Below the pieces are notes generated by a model. The model saw only the letters and a program-made list of their open reading frames with translations. It had not been told where the DNA came from and did not search any database. Shown piece after piece: positions 23,874 through 34,840 of a DNA stretch of 64,000 nucleotides (position 1 is the first letter of the stretch; every line of letters begins with the position of its first letter). The stretch is from contig JACCLO010000006.1 in assembly GCA_029448655.1 (NCBI GenBank), positions 496,001 to 560,000 of the forward strand. The letters run 5' to 3'. The stretch is from Wolfiporia cocos (Eukaryota > Basidiomycota > Agaricomycetes > Polyporales > Phaeolaceae). Both the position numbers and the translations under genes were made by a program.

Positions 23874-25653
23874 ATGTCAGCATCAGAAAATCAAGCCGCG
23901 GAGATTGCGTACCAGCTTGAACTCGGGTATGCAGCGGGTAAATCCCGACCCACGACATCGGCTCATTTTTATTTATAGATATGTGCAGAATTTCTGTGTC
24001 GTAGCGAACGCAGGTATGACCTGGTCCATCAAATCAATTCCTTAGCGACTGACAAAAGGAACTGGAATAGCAATGATATTTTACGAGCATATTACGACGA
24101 TATCTCAAGAATCTGAACTTGTGTGGGCACGCAAGAGGACCGGCGCCACGTTGCTCTTTTTCTTGAATCGATGGTTCACCTTGGGGTTGGGAGTATCACT
24201 TGTTCTGCAACTCCCAAAATGGAGTACAAATACTGTGCGTGTCGATGGTTCCTATAGTCTCGTTCTTCAAGTGATAATCTATCAATTGGCAGAGGTATTC
24301 AGCTCTGTACATTGCCCTATTAAACTGAAGCTAATGTAGCATGAAAACAGCTGTGAAGTAGTCAATATCATACTGCCCACATTCCAGCTCTTATTGTCTT
24401 CTGTGTGGGCAGGTGAGACTAACCCTGGTCTGTAGCAATGGTACGGAATATCTCTTACACGTTTGCCCCCAGTCTTCTCGGCGCTTCGTGTATTCGCAAT
24501 CGGTGGCCGTGAGTGGCTGTTTGCCACAGTCACATTCTTGTTGGGGATGGTGCCGGTCGCTACGAATCTGGTGATGAGAGATCATCAATGTTGTTCCAGG
24601 GCACAATCGCTAACCACAACACTAGTTCGGAGATGTGAAGACGATATATTCGACTATATTTGTTCCGGGATTCGGTCTTACCTGTAACGACTACTCGATG
24701 TTGCCTACAACGGCCAATATCAAGTAAGTATCTACTTACCATCGTAATTCAATACCACAATGCTAACGGATCTTGCCACAGCTGTAAATACTGCCATTTG
24801 TAACATTGCTCTAAGATACCCTAATGCAACCATTTCTTAGTGCTGATAGTGACCCGATCTTGTTTAATCGCATCTGATGCCATTGTTCTCTCTGTGACTT
24901 GGCTGAAGACATATCGGATCTTGAAGGAAGCTCATAGAGCAAATATCAAAGCTTCCGTTGTTACCTTGCTACTCAGAGATGGTACGTGCCATGGTCAGTA
25001 GCTATATTTGGGCTCAAGCCAACGTATGGCGATTGTTCTTAGGCACCCTTTACTTCGCGTATGACTATTTCAATCACATATCGGTGAATTGCACTCATTG
25101 AAATCCCTGAAGCGCGCTCCTAATACTCAACGTTCTTCACTTGTCTTTGTCGTTGACAAATGTTAGTACACCTATGCTTGCACCCTCGCAATCAACTCAT
25201 GATGTACTGGCCGTGCTCCGACGTAGGTCTTCCTGGACGTCACTTATTTTGTCACCGCGTGAGTATTCCTAGCGCACGACCATACACCGACTTCGATCTC
25301 GCTGACCATAATCCAGATTTTCATCTATTATTGTATCCAGGTTCCTGCTGAATCTGCGACAAATACATCTCGTCACCGACGATGATGACTCTAATCCCTC
25401 ATTCGTGCAGACCAGCTCCGATCAGGGCACCACACTGGAGTTCAACTCCACTATTGTTGGCAACATGGGCGCATCGCTCCGCCACGGGCTGCCCTCCTCC
25501 ACGTTTGCCGAGTCGACGTTGGACCAGGAATCAGGCTTCATGGACTGCTACCCGTGGGAAATGGAAGGTGGAAAGGCGGCCGACCCAAGCGATGTCCATG
25601 TCACCGAGCTGGCGACCATCGGGCAGCATGGTCTTGAGAGTGACGTGATCTGA
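23874..25653 (+). CDS. DUF6533 family seven-helix membrane protein
   Basis: This is an integral membrane protein of a family strongly expanded in mushroom-forming fungi. Its function is unknown. The start MSASENQAAEIAYQLELGY is followed through short introns by VQNFCVVANAAMIFYEHITT and SELVWARKRTGATLLFFLNR (the DUF6533 signature). Further blocks are WFTLGLGVSLVLQLP, SCEVVNIILPTFQLLLSSVW, VFSALRVFAIGGREWLFATV, VTWLKTYRILKEAHRANIKA, VFLDVTYFVT, and SRFLLNLRQIHLVTDDDDSN leading into a soluble acidic/Ser-rich C-terminal tail ending SDVI. About nine exons with introns near 50-60 bp are needed. Internal junctions were only partly fixed. No inactivating change was seen, unlike the upstream copy. Confidence 0.82.
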
Positions 25654-26053
25654 GTGGCTGAGGAGCCCCGAATACACATGTAGTTGTACACTTGCCACTT
25701 ACGCCCTTTTTGTGCTACGATGACAGCATGATACACAACGTACAATGCAGCGGGTCTGTTGTAAATTATAGTAATGATCTGGGTCATTCATGCGGCCGAC
25801 AAAGTATCTCGTAATCGGTGGCATCGTCACCGTACACAGGAATGCACGCTAGTCCTGGTATCTCTACATGATATAGTTGGTGTGGTATCGCCTATCTTCT
25901 CTCTATCGAATCAATATATATAGCACACGCTTCATCGGGTCAAATGTTCGTGGTAGTCTTGAGTGTTACAAGGGGATGATTGTAGAATAACATTCTACAA
26001 GCTGTATGCACGTTGTCAGCATCTATATGCAATTATCTACTAGAAAGATCTGC
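25654..26053. other. Intergenic, convergent 3' flanks
   Basis: This is the convergent gap between the DUF6533 gene (plus) and the phosphate transporter (minus). It is AT-rich with ATATATA near 25915. No gene is seen. Confidence 0.55.
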
Positions 26054-29000
26054 TCACCCAATGGCTTGCATGAGCAGAAAGCCTACAGTTGCAACAACCT
26101 ATTGTGCATAGTTTAGCACGCAACGTCTCTACTTTACGGCATAGCACTCACCAGCATGGCGATGATACTTGCCGGGACACCGTTCTTCAGGAAGTCAATA
26201 TTGGACAAGTACAACTGACCCATCTCGTCCTCTTGGTTTGCTCTGGGAGAGACAGGCATTAGCAGGTGTTTGCAGTGTCTTTGAAGGACACCTACGCTGT
26301 CTGGTTAGGAAACCCAGAGACCGGCATGCCCATTCCGGTTGAGCAGAGGAGACCGGTGAGGAAGATCAGTAGAGTCTCTCGGCTAGGGCTCATGGCACTG
26401 CCGACTTCTTTCGCAATGGGAACGAGTAGCACACTCGCGATTGTATGGCTGATGAACGTCGACACGACCTATGATCGAAGAATGAGCAGAGTTCTACCAG
26501 CTGCGACGGCTTTCACTTACTAAGACGATGACGGACAGGACGAGCACGACTGTATAAAGCGACAGACCGTGAATCATGTCGCGGATTTTGTCGTCCATAA
26601 CGTCCAACAATCCACTCGAGGTGACGCCCTTCCCAAGCGCTATGCCGCCCATCGCGAGGAAGACCACAGTCCATAGGAATTGTTCGAAGTCCTCCTGTCG
26701 AAAATGCGATATTAGAAGATGTCAGACGCACTTCTCGAATAGCTTGAAGCACCTTCTTCAGCACGCCAGTAGAGAAGAACGCGACGATCGGGATGATCGC
26801 AATGATGCCCATGTCGCCCACAACGTCTTCGATCTGGTGCTCAAGGCACCACAGCGCAATTGTGACCAGGCACACGAACGATACCCAGTACTGCTTTCCT
26901 GTGAACTTCTCCTTTGTTGCGCGGATAGGCTTGATCACTATGTCGCCTTCACCATCAGGCGAGCGCGCGGGGCGGTATGATGCAAGCAGCAGACACCAAA
27001 TCACCAGTATCGAGACAGCGGATACGGGCAGTGCGACAGCGAACCAGCTTGCCCAGTCTAGTGGTGGATCCATCGCTGCTAGTGCGATCAGATTTTGTGG
27101 CGACGAGATTGGGGAACTTTGCCCTCCGATGTTAGCAGCGAGCGCAATTCCTAGCTAATAGATTCAATTGTTCAGCCAAATTACTGACATAACGAATGCG
27201 AAGCTCACAATCAGGCAAGGAGCAAACTTGGATTTCGGAGGCAGTGTCCTGAGAATGGGCTGTCAGGAGAAGGTCAGGGAGAAGTCACTAAACCATTCCG
27301 GAATAGTCTCACTTGAATCAAGGAAAAGCAGAGAGTCGGCGCGGCGACGTTACTGGAAGATGTTTAAGCTGGAAGTTCGGAATGTTACCGATGTCAAACC
27401 TACCTGATCCACATGCTGGCAAAACACGCCACTCCCATGAATGCGAGGAGAACTGTGCTTGGCCGTGTCCCTGCGAGACTCAGTACCTTCGTGATCAGTA
27501 CACGGTCGATTGCCGTCTTGCTCAGAGCGGACGCTATCGTGAAGCCGCCAATGAGCAGCATGATCGTCGGCGAAAACATGACAGAGAAGATGTACCTAGC
27601 AGTTATTAGCCATGATACGTGATGACACCGATGACACACTCACTTCGTCGCGTCCGGCGTGCTGAGACGTTGTTCCCCTCCCTTTCCATCCGGCGCACGA
27701 ACAACGCGCAAGACAACCAGTAGCAACGGCACGAGTATCGACGTAACAAACAATGGGATCGCCTCCGTCGCCCACATGATTGTCGCAAACACTAGCACCG
27801 CAAGACATCTACTCGCCTCTATGCCGTCCACCGTCCGTACGTTCAGCAATACAACAAACACTGCGGCTGACAGGAGTAGGTACAGTTGCTTCGTTGTGAG
27901 CTTAACGAGTCCCGCGCGCGTGCGCACGTTAAGAAGGCCCTTCTCCGGCTCAAGGACGAGCGACGCAGCGCCCGCGCCGTCAGCATGTCCGCGGCGCGCC
28001 TGACCGATCATCTGCCGCCAGACAGTGTCGCGCTCCCACGCAATGTGCTCGCGCTGGTGCAGCCGTAGCTGACGCGTGGCAGCTTGCACGTCGTCGTGAG
28101 AGACGCATTTGGCATAGAGGGCGATAAGCCGCGACTGTGCCCCGCTGAGCCGATCGCGTGAGGCTTGAATGAACGGAGGAGACTGCTCGACTATATCGTG
28201 CATGTAGTGGTCCTGCAGCTCGTTCTCGGTCACTTTGTCGTATCTATACTCGAGGTCAGACGACGTCAATGGAGGTCCGATGGTGGCACGCACTTCTTCA
28301 GGATCTTGCGGAAGCCTGAGTAGTTCAGTTCAACATAGGCTTTGAGGGACGTCGCGGAGAGGTAGAGGTTTGTAATGCGCCGCTTGAACAGCAGTTGAAC
28401 ATCCGTCGCGTAGCTGTTCTTTGCCGTCCACACAGTTGGCGGCGCGCCAAGCGAAGTGATGCTATCCTTCATGCGGTTCAACTTGCTAGCAATCGTGCGT
28501 GTGGTCGAGCCGCCAGCATGTGGAGAGCCGGGCGCCGTGGGTGGGTCGAAATGCTGCTCGCGTAACGATGCAATGCTCGCCTCCAGATCGCCGTGGTCCT
28601 CTGTAGACGATATGCTATAACGACGATGTGTCACAGAGTCCATCCGCTTCCTGCTTCCTGGACATTGGTGAGATCTGACCGCCAGAACTGGAGGTCAGAC
28701 GTACCTGATGGCCCTGGTGCGGCGCTGCTCACGGAACGCGCATGCCTGCGGTTAGGGCGGCGTGATGGCGAGCGCGTAGGCGGTGGACTATGTATATTGA
28801 ACACATCCTCATCCTCATCCTCGTCATCATCCTCTGTGTCGGCATCCATGTACTGGTGCCCTGCATCGGGGCCAATATCCTCCGTCTGCTGGACGAGGCG
28901 CTCGAGCTGCGCAACCTCGTCAAGGAGCTCGGCCTCCTGCATCTCGTAGAAGATGCAGATCTTCTTGAGCTCGCGATCGAGCAGCGGGATGAAGGTCGTG

Positions 29001-29309
29001 TCGGTCGAGTGGTGGTCGACATTGCTCATGAGCGCGGTCTGCTCGTTCGCCGCCTCGAGGTCGCGCAAGTCGCGTGTCGAGCTCTCGAGCCCAACTTGCT
29101 GCTTCTCGAGCTGGTAGATTGACTTCTTGAGTGCATCGTACCTTTGTCCGTGTCAGGGCCGCCGAGGCGCTCGGTGAGCAGCCTACTCACGATATGTACT
29201 CGTCCCACCACTCGGGCACAGCATTGAACCTTAACGATGAACTGAGGCGCACGATGATCGTGAGTCGAGGAGGAGAAAGATAGCAAGGAACCGCGCACCT
29301 GAACTTCAT
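26054..29309 (-). CDS. SPX-domain low-affinity phosphate transporter
   Basis: This belongs to the Pho87/Pho90/Pho91 class: an N-terminal SPX domain that senses inositol pyrophosphates, followed by an anion-symporter (ArsB/NhaD or DASS-like) membrane domain. The start at 29309 reads MKFRFNAVPEWWDEYISYDA after two small introns, the SPX hallmark. It continues with ALKKSIYQLEKQQVGLESST, an acidic linker DTEDDDEDEDED, and then ISLRRRITNLYLS-like SPX helices. The membrane part begins TKQLYLLLSAAVFVVLLN, with FATIMWATEAIPLFVTSILV. It ends STFISHTIASVLLVPIAKEV, LLCSTGMGMPVSGFPNQTAY, NIDFLKNGVPASIIAML and VVATVGFLLMQAIG before TGA at 26054-26056. There are many short introns. Plasma membrane (Pho87/90) or vacuole (Pho91) cannot be decided from sequence. 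Confidence 0.9.
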
Positions 29310-29540
29310 AGCGAACGCAGCGATGTCGAAGTCGGTGCGACTAGGACGACGGAGCGTCGTGAGCGGGATGTCGTCCGTGGTGAGGCGAGACGTGTTGTCT
29401 CCTGTATGCAGCTCTCCAGATTAGTCTAGCGAGGATTCCCGAGGCCTCCGCAGGGTCCGGATATCGTTTCGAACGTTTAAATGTGCGAATTGGCTATCGC
29501 GAGCGTCCTTCTCCGCGCAATGAGGGGCCCCTTCCACGTG

Positions 29541-29594
29541 GTCAGGAACGGATTTCCTCGACGCGGAGTCAGGAACGGATTTCCTCGACGCGGA
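29541..29594. repeat. Perfect 27-bp tandem duplication
   Basis: Two identical adjacent copies of a 27-bp unit beginning GTCAGGAACGGATTTCCTCG lie about 230 bp upstream of the phosphate transporter ATG, so probably in its promoter. Confidence 0.9.
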
Positions 29595-30052
29595 GCTTGT
29601 TCTGGGTAACGAAGGGGATCGTGGGCGGTTGTGTAGGTGGAGAGACTGGACACACGGAGAGAAATAGATGCGAGTAATGTAGTCCGTTTAAGGGCTGCAA
29701 CTCCTCTGCAGCCACCAGCACACCGCCCACAAACGGGCGCTTGATCGTGTCCGTAGGCGCCCTTACGCGTTACGTCACATAGGAATATCGTGTTGCGATG
29801 TTCTCTGCATACAATCAGATGTAAGTAGGGTTGTAGCTCATGCGTGAAATGCATGTGCATATGCAGATAGTAAATTCCAGCGCGTACTACTGCTAAATCG
29901 TGATTTAAACAACTAATCAAGCCATGTAACGCTCCAGAGCCAGAGTCACGCACGCTGTGACGACATACGCGTGACTCCCGGGCTTACGGCCGACGCCCTC
30001 CGCATTGTCGCCGTCGCACGGGTCTGCATCGTCAACTCTCCCCACCACCACC
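29595..30052. other. Intergenic between transporter and SDH3
   Basis: This is a divergent region carrying the promoters of the phosphate transporter (minus) and SDH3 (plus). No gene is seen. Confidence 0.5.
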
Positions 30053-30841
30053 ATGATGTCTGCTCGTGCTGTTGGTCTTGGTCCTGCACTCAGGCAGGTA
30101 GCACTCAAACCTCGCTTTGGTGAGTCTGTCCAGTGTTGAGCCAGCTTGAAGATGGGATGGAGCTGATCGCGCGCAGGTCAAGCACCCGCGCTCCGAACCC
30201 TGGTGTCCAAACGGTATTCTCGCGCAACATCAGCTCGGAACCAACTCTAAGACTCACTTACCATGGCATGCTTACAGCGCAATACAGACCCAGTCCCTCC
30301 CGCCTTCTGCGTCCCAGGAGATCCTCAATGCGCAACGCCTGAAGCGCCCCTCCAGCCCGCACTTCACCATCTACCAGCCACAACTCACCTGGCTCAGTTC
30401 GATTGCGAACCGTATGACCGGTGCCGCGCTCAGCGTTTGTGCGTACTTCGCCCAGCTGCTGTCCACGATCATCATATACTGATCAACTTGACCATGATGT
30501 TAACGCAGTGCTATATGGATATGCTATCGCGTACCTTGCTGCGCCAACGATTTTTGACTCTACACACGTTATTGAGTTCGTTGCGGGTCTCCCTGACGCG
30601 GTGAAGATCGCCGGTAAGACGATCCTCGCCGCGCCCTTCGCATTCCACTCTTTGAACGGCCTCCGCCACCTGAGCTGGGACATGGGCAAATGTGCGTGCT
30701 TCTATCATCTCATATATCTGTCATTTTGAGTGTGCTGACAATGCATGCTTGGTAGTCCTGTCGCTCAAGGGCGCATACCAAGCCGGCTACGCCGTCTTGG
30801 GCGCGACCGCCGTCTCCACGGTTGCTCTTGTGTTGATGTAA
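30053..30841 (+). CDS. SDH3: Succinate dehydrogenase cytochrome b subunit
   Basis: This is the membrane anchor of mitochondrial complex II, binding heme b and ubiquinone in the inner membrane. Five exons (30053-30119, 30177-30213, 30278-30438, 30509-30691, 30756-30841) close in frame to 177 residues. The N-terminus MMSARAVGLGPALRQVALK is Arg/Ala-rich, a mitochondrial presequence. The family signature is LNAQRLKRPSSPHFTIYQPQ, then LTWLSSIANRMTGAALS with the Ser and Arg of the quinone site. Helices: YGYAIAYLAAP, KTILAAPFAFHSLNGLRHLS with the heme-ligand His, and YAVLGATAVSTVALVLM at the C-terminus. The second intron begins GTATTC inside what reads as coding sequence, but splicing there is required by frame. 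Confidence 0.94.
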
Positions 30842-31472
30842 ACATACGATTGTCTGCACAGCAAGTATAGAAGCGCCTCGACCGGAATAATGGCATGTAT
30901 TCGTTTGCACACGCTGAGTTGATTGCTCCGAGTTGTCTGTGCCCGTCTGACATAAGTCGCACCTTGTTGCCGGCGTAAGGAATTCTTCGCTCACTCGAAA
31001 GCAACCCGTGGTGCCCACTATCGGTGACAAATTTCTGACAGGCTTCGGATGACAGACCCACGACCAATTTACCACCGAGATACAGCATTGTGCCACCTAG
31101 CCTTGTCGATTCGGACGACAGCTGAGGAGAACTACGTGCTGTCCGCATAGCTTGTAGATTTTTGATCCCGGCAAAGTCAATCCAATCATCAGGCCTTCAT
31201 TGGCGGATCGAATCACGGCATCGCGCCCAAATCAACTTTAAACAAGCGTCGTTCCTGGTGAACAGTTGTGGATTTCCTCTGAATAGCAACATGACTCATG
31301 CCGAACTCGAGGGCGGTTGCGACCGCGAGAAAGCACCGTTGACCACGGAACAGATTGTAGAACAGTGAGGGAATGCTGTCAATACACCACCATTCACAAG
31401 ATGCGCCACTATCAATATTTGTCGGCTTCCTGCTTCCTAAGTTTATTGCAGGCGATTCGCCCAGTGGACGGC
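30842..31472. other. Intergenic, no gene recognised
   Basis: Downstream flank of SDH3. Overlapping frames on the minus strand lack motifs. Confidence 0.5.
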
Positions 31473-31481
31473 ATATATAAG
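31473..31481 (+). promoter_or_regulatory. TATA box of the membrane-protein gene
   Basis: ATATATAAG lies about 75 bp upstream of the ATG at 31552, a normal spacing if transcription starts about 30 bp downstream. It supports the chosen gene start. Confidence 0.5.
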
Positions 31482-31551
31482 CGGCCTTGACTGTTGCATC
31501 CTCGAGTGGTAAGGACTCATTTTCAGCGTCGCACTCCGCCTCCGTTTTCAG

Positions 31552-34041
31552 ATGGGCAACAAGCACTCGATTCTCCGTGAGGAGCAGGAGGACGCAGAGT
31601 TCGCACAGCTCGCATTCGATGTTGAGATCGCGCAGCAGCAAGGTGTACTCGACATCGAAGCAGGGTATATTTCGCACATGCTTTCGCCATGGTCTACCCC
31701 TTACCCAGCCTATAACGCGGCTAATGATCAGGCGAAAGTGCGTACATGGGCCGGTGAACACAGTGAGCTATGGATTTTAATAAATCGTGTTGAGAATAAT
31801 GCTGACCTCGGCTTGTGATGATAAATTCGTATTAACTCTGCATCGAAACAACGTGCGATACGATCACCACGTCAGTCAGTGAGTCCATCGCCGACAACTA
31901 CGCCTCCACATACTCTGATTCGCCATCGTGTCTAGTGCCCATTGCGCGACCTGCTAAACCCAATTGTACAGAGCGCGTCAGACCCGCAGATAGCGAGGTT
32001 CACACTAGTACCGAATTGATGTACCTTGCAGACGCGGTCTCATCCCATGACACCGTGAATGATGACAGCTGGTACCCAGAGCAAGGACCTCGCGAGCATG
32101 CATGTAGCCATGTCTCAAGTCCAGCTCATACCAATGACGAGGTCCTCGATGCCACACGGGATGCTAGGGAATCACTTGTTACAGATGACACGGGCCTCCT
32201 AGAGTCCACCGAGGGGTCCGACGAGGAGTACTACGAGGAGTTCGACGAGGAGTTCGACGTGGAGTTCGACGAGGACCGCTCGTCTTCTCCCAGCAGAGAT
32301 ATCCCCGTAGCTAACTCCGCGTGGCAAAGCTCTCGGCCGCGTCAAACGTCGCCCGCCCTCTCACACACGCTTCACGTAAAGTATGGTCGTCCACCGTCTA
32401 CGGCTCAGCCCGATGCAAACGAGTGGGATCCATCTCAGAGCGATTTAGGGCGTGCCGTCCTTGATTCAGCCTTCCGGGTAGCCGATGACTCGATAGAAGG
32501 GTCGCATGATGAGGGACGTAGTTCCCTGACTCCAGTTTCTGGCCAAATATTGCGGCGCTTACCTCTAAGGCTGGGTAAACCCTGACGGAGCCATGTCTCA
32601 AGGACCCTTGCCATCATTGCCATCACCTTCATGAGTCAGTCTGGGCCGTTCTCCCAGTCCATTCAGGGGTCGCCCCCTGAGGAGACGCCTTCCTCCGGAT
32701 ACTCATGAAGACATGGTTATGATTGATGCCATAGCGTGTCCTGAACCCACCCCGACCCATGTCGAAGACAACACCATAGAAAATACCTTCCCACACGATC
32801 CAGTCTACACAGATATTGATACTTCTCCGACTCCACATCCTGTGACTGCCTTGGAACAGTCCAATCGCCGGAGCCCGTCGCCACAAATTGCTCGTTTCCC
32901 TTTGCATTCATCCATATCTCGCTCGCTGCCGCACTCACCGAATCGCAACAGCGTGCCCGGTGGACTGAAGCATCCAGAGTATAGGAGTTTGTTACAGGCG
33001 TATTCGATGCTGCTCGAAAAATGGGAGGAAGAGAATATCCGCCAGGGGTCCCAAACCATATCGCTGCATGGTGAAGTTGCAACGTTGCAGCCCATGCTGC
33101 AAGAGGTCGCTGTAAAGCTCGAGAAATTGGGAACGTTGAAAGATTACGAGCCCGCCATTCGCGCAGCAGTAGAAGTTACTTATACTCACGAGACAAGTAT
33201 CGAGTGTTGCACACGAACGTATTAGAGCAGATGGAGAGGTTGCCTCTATGATTTTGAACAATAAAACGCTCAAGCCCTATCCCACTCGACCGTCTGCGGC
33301 AGGCCTGCCGCTGCACTTGCACGTACAGGAGCCATGGAGACCTCTCTGGAAGGTGGGATATTGAAGGTGTTCAGAGGTTCCAACCATACCCTACTTAAGA
33401 TTGAAGCGGACTGGGATGACGAGATGTTGCTCCGCGAGCTCAATAGGAAATATGACGATCTCAGGACCATATGGAGAAAATGGTTTTCTTTGCGGAACGT
33501 CAGGTGTGATCATTTGTTTTCATGACAATTCTCTATTTCACTAATATTTCACGCAGGCCACTGACTATGATGATGGTGAGCAAAGAATATTGCACCTATA
33601 CACAACTCGCGAGATAGCGAGCTGTTTGCGCTTCAGGCCGACCATTCGGTCGTGTTTCCTAAGCGAGTAGGTCCCGGAAAGGTTAGCCCAACAAAGAATA
33701 TGCGCCTCCGATGGCTCCTTCATCATCCGGGGTACATGAAAGGGCGGCACGAATTCATGCAAGTCCTTCCTGCACGGGCAGACATGGGCATCGAGTTTGT
33801 AGAGCGGTGGCAGCTGCTGCGCATTGTCATCGCTATTACTCCTCCTGTAATGCTATCGGTTGTCGTCGGGGTCGTATACAGTATCTTGGCAAAGGACCCA
33901 GGTACTGGGTTTACTATCGCGGGTGCGTCTGTTTGCGAGCCTCAGATGGCCATTTTCTCACAAGATGGCGCAGGGTACATGACATCGGCATATTCGGTCT
34001 GCCTAGTGCTCGTCGGAGTGCTGAACTTCTTTGACTCCTGA
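31552..34041 (+). CDS. Unrecognised membrane protein with acylation motif
   Basis: This multi-exon gene starts MGNKHSILREEQEDAEF, which fits an N-myristoylation signal (Gly2, Ser6). Supported exons: 31552-31762, 31876-32574, 32636 to about 33200, about 33300-33501, 33556-33570, about 33637 to 33925 and 33973-34041. Junctions at 31762/31876 and 32574/32636 are in frame. The middle is Ser/Pro and Asp/Glu-rich (EEFDEEFDVEFDED). A short coiled coil includes LLQAYSMLLEKWEEEN. Then come LRELNRKYDDLRTIWRKWFS, RVGPGKVSPTKNMRLRWLLH, FVERWQLLRIVIAI and a helix pair PPVMLSVVVGVVYSIL and YSVCLVLVGVLNFF at the C-terminus. The junction around 33200-33300 is not resolved because two frames look coding. I know no function. 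Similar proteins seem to be fungal hypotheticals. Confidence 0.65.
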
Positions 34042-34840
34042 GGATATGCGACAATGCATGTTTGCGGAAAGACTTGATCTCAAGCTTGTCACACTCATTT
34101 GGCAGACCTGCTCGCGATTCCGTACGGTATCCATTGTTCTCCATGGATGTCAATGAGTTTGTGTATTTGAGTCCCCTGATATCGGATAGGAACCATAATT
34201 GACTGCTGCATATATGAAACTTTGGTGATGTATAACACGCAGCTATTGCACTCGCGCGCGGTACACTCGGACATGACATTGCCTCACAGCGTCACTCCTG
34301 AGATTTGGGCGCTTTGAGCATTGAGCGATTGATCATTGCGGTACTCTCCAGTCGTGCTGGTGACATTCAATATTCAATTCCTATCCTATCAACGCAATTA
34401 CGATTGATGTGGCAATTGTACTTCAATGTTCTATCGAAGAGGGCGCCATCCACTCACAGTCTCTGTGTTTCCTTATCTACTTCATACTATCACGGCCACA
34501 AGCTACGAGCTTACATTGGATTGTATTATGTGGGGTGTTCGACATCTCGAGCCTCGGTATGCCACAGTCGCATGCCACAGTCGCGTGCCACAGTCGCGTG
34601 CCACAGTCGCGTGCCACAGTCGCGCCACAGTCTAAAACCAGTACTCCACAAATAAACAGTCGACGAGCACAGTCATGGTAGAAGGCCATCAACTGATAGA
34701 CGCCTCCAATCCAAATTAGAAGCATGAGTAATCATATCGCGTCCGATTGGCTGTTCTGGGGATTGTACCCCAGAATGACGTCGATAGTAGCGTCAAGTGC
34801 TCGACCGTATTTCTACTCGAGTGCGTTCACGCGCTGGTGT
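34042..34840. other. Intergenic with minisatellite
   Basis: Apart from the 13-bp minisatellite at 34561-34634 nothing is recognised. The right part is the promoter of the AIFM3-like gene. Confidence 0.5.
34561..34634. repeat. 13-bp minisatellite, about 5.7 copies
   Basis: The unit is GCCACAGTCGCGT. Copies start at 34561, 34574, 34587, 34600 and 34613, with a shortened last copy at about 34624. The first copy has A for G at position 12. It is noncoding. Confidence 0.9.

Noticed and set aside
31213..31761. A 182-codon minus-strand frame
   Set aside because: It is antisense to the exon starting MGNKHS, which has a TATA box and joins in frame to the next exon. The minus frame has no such support.
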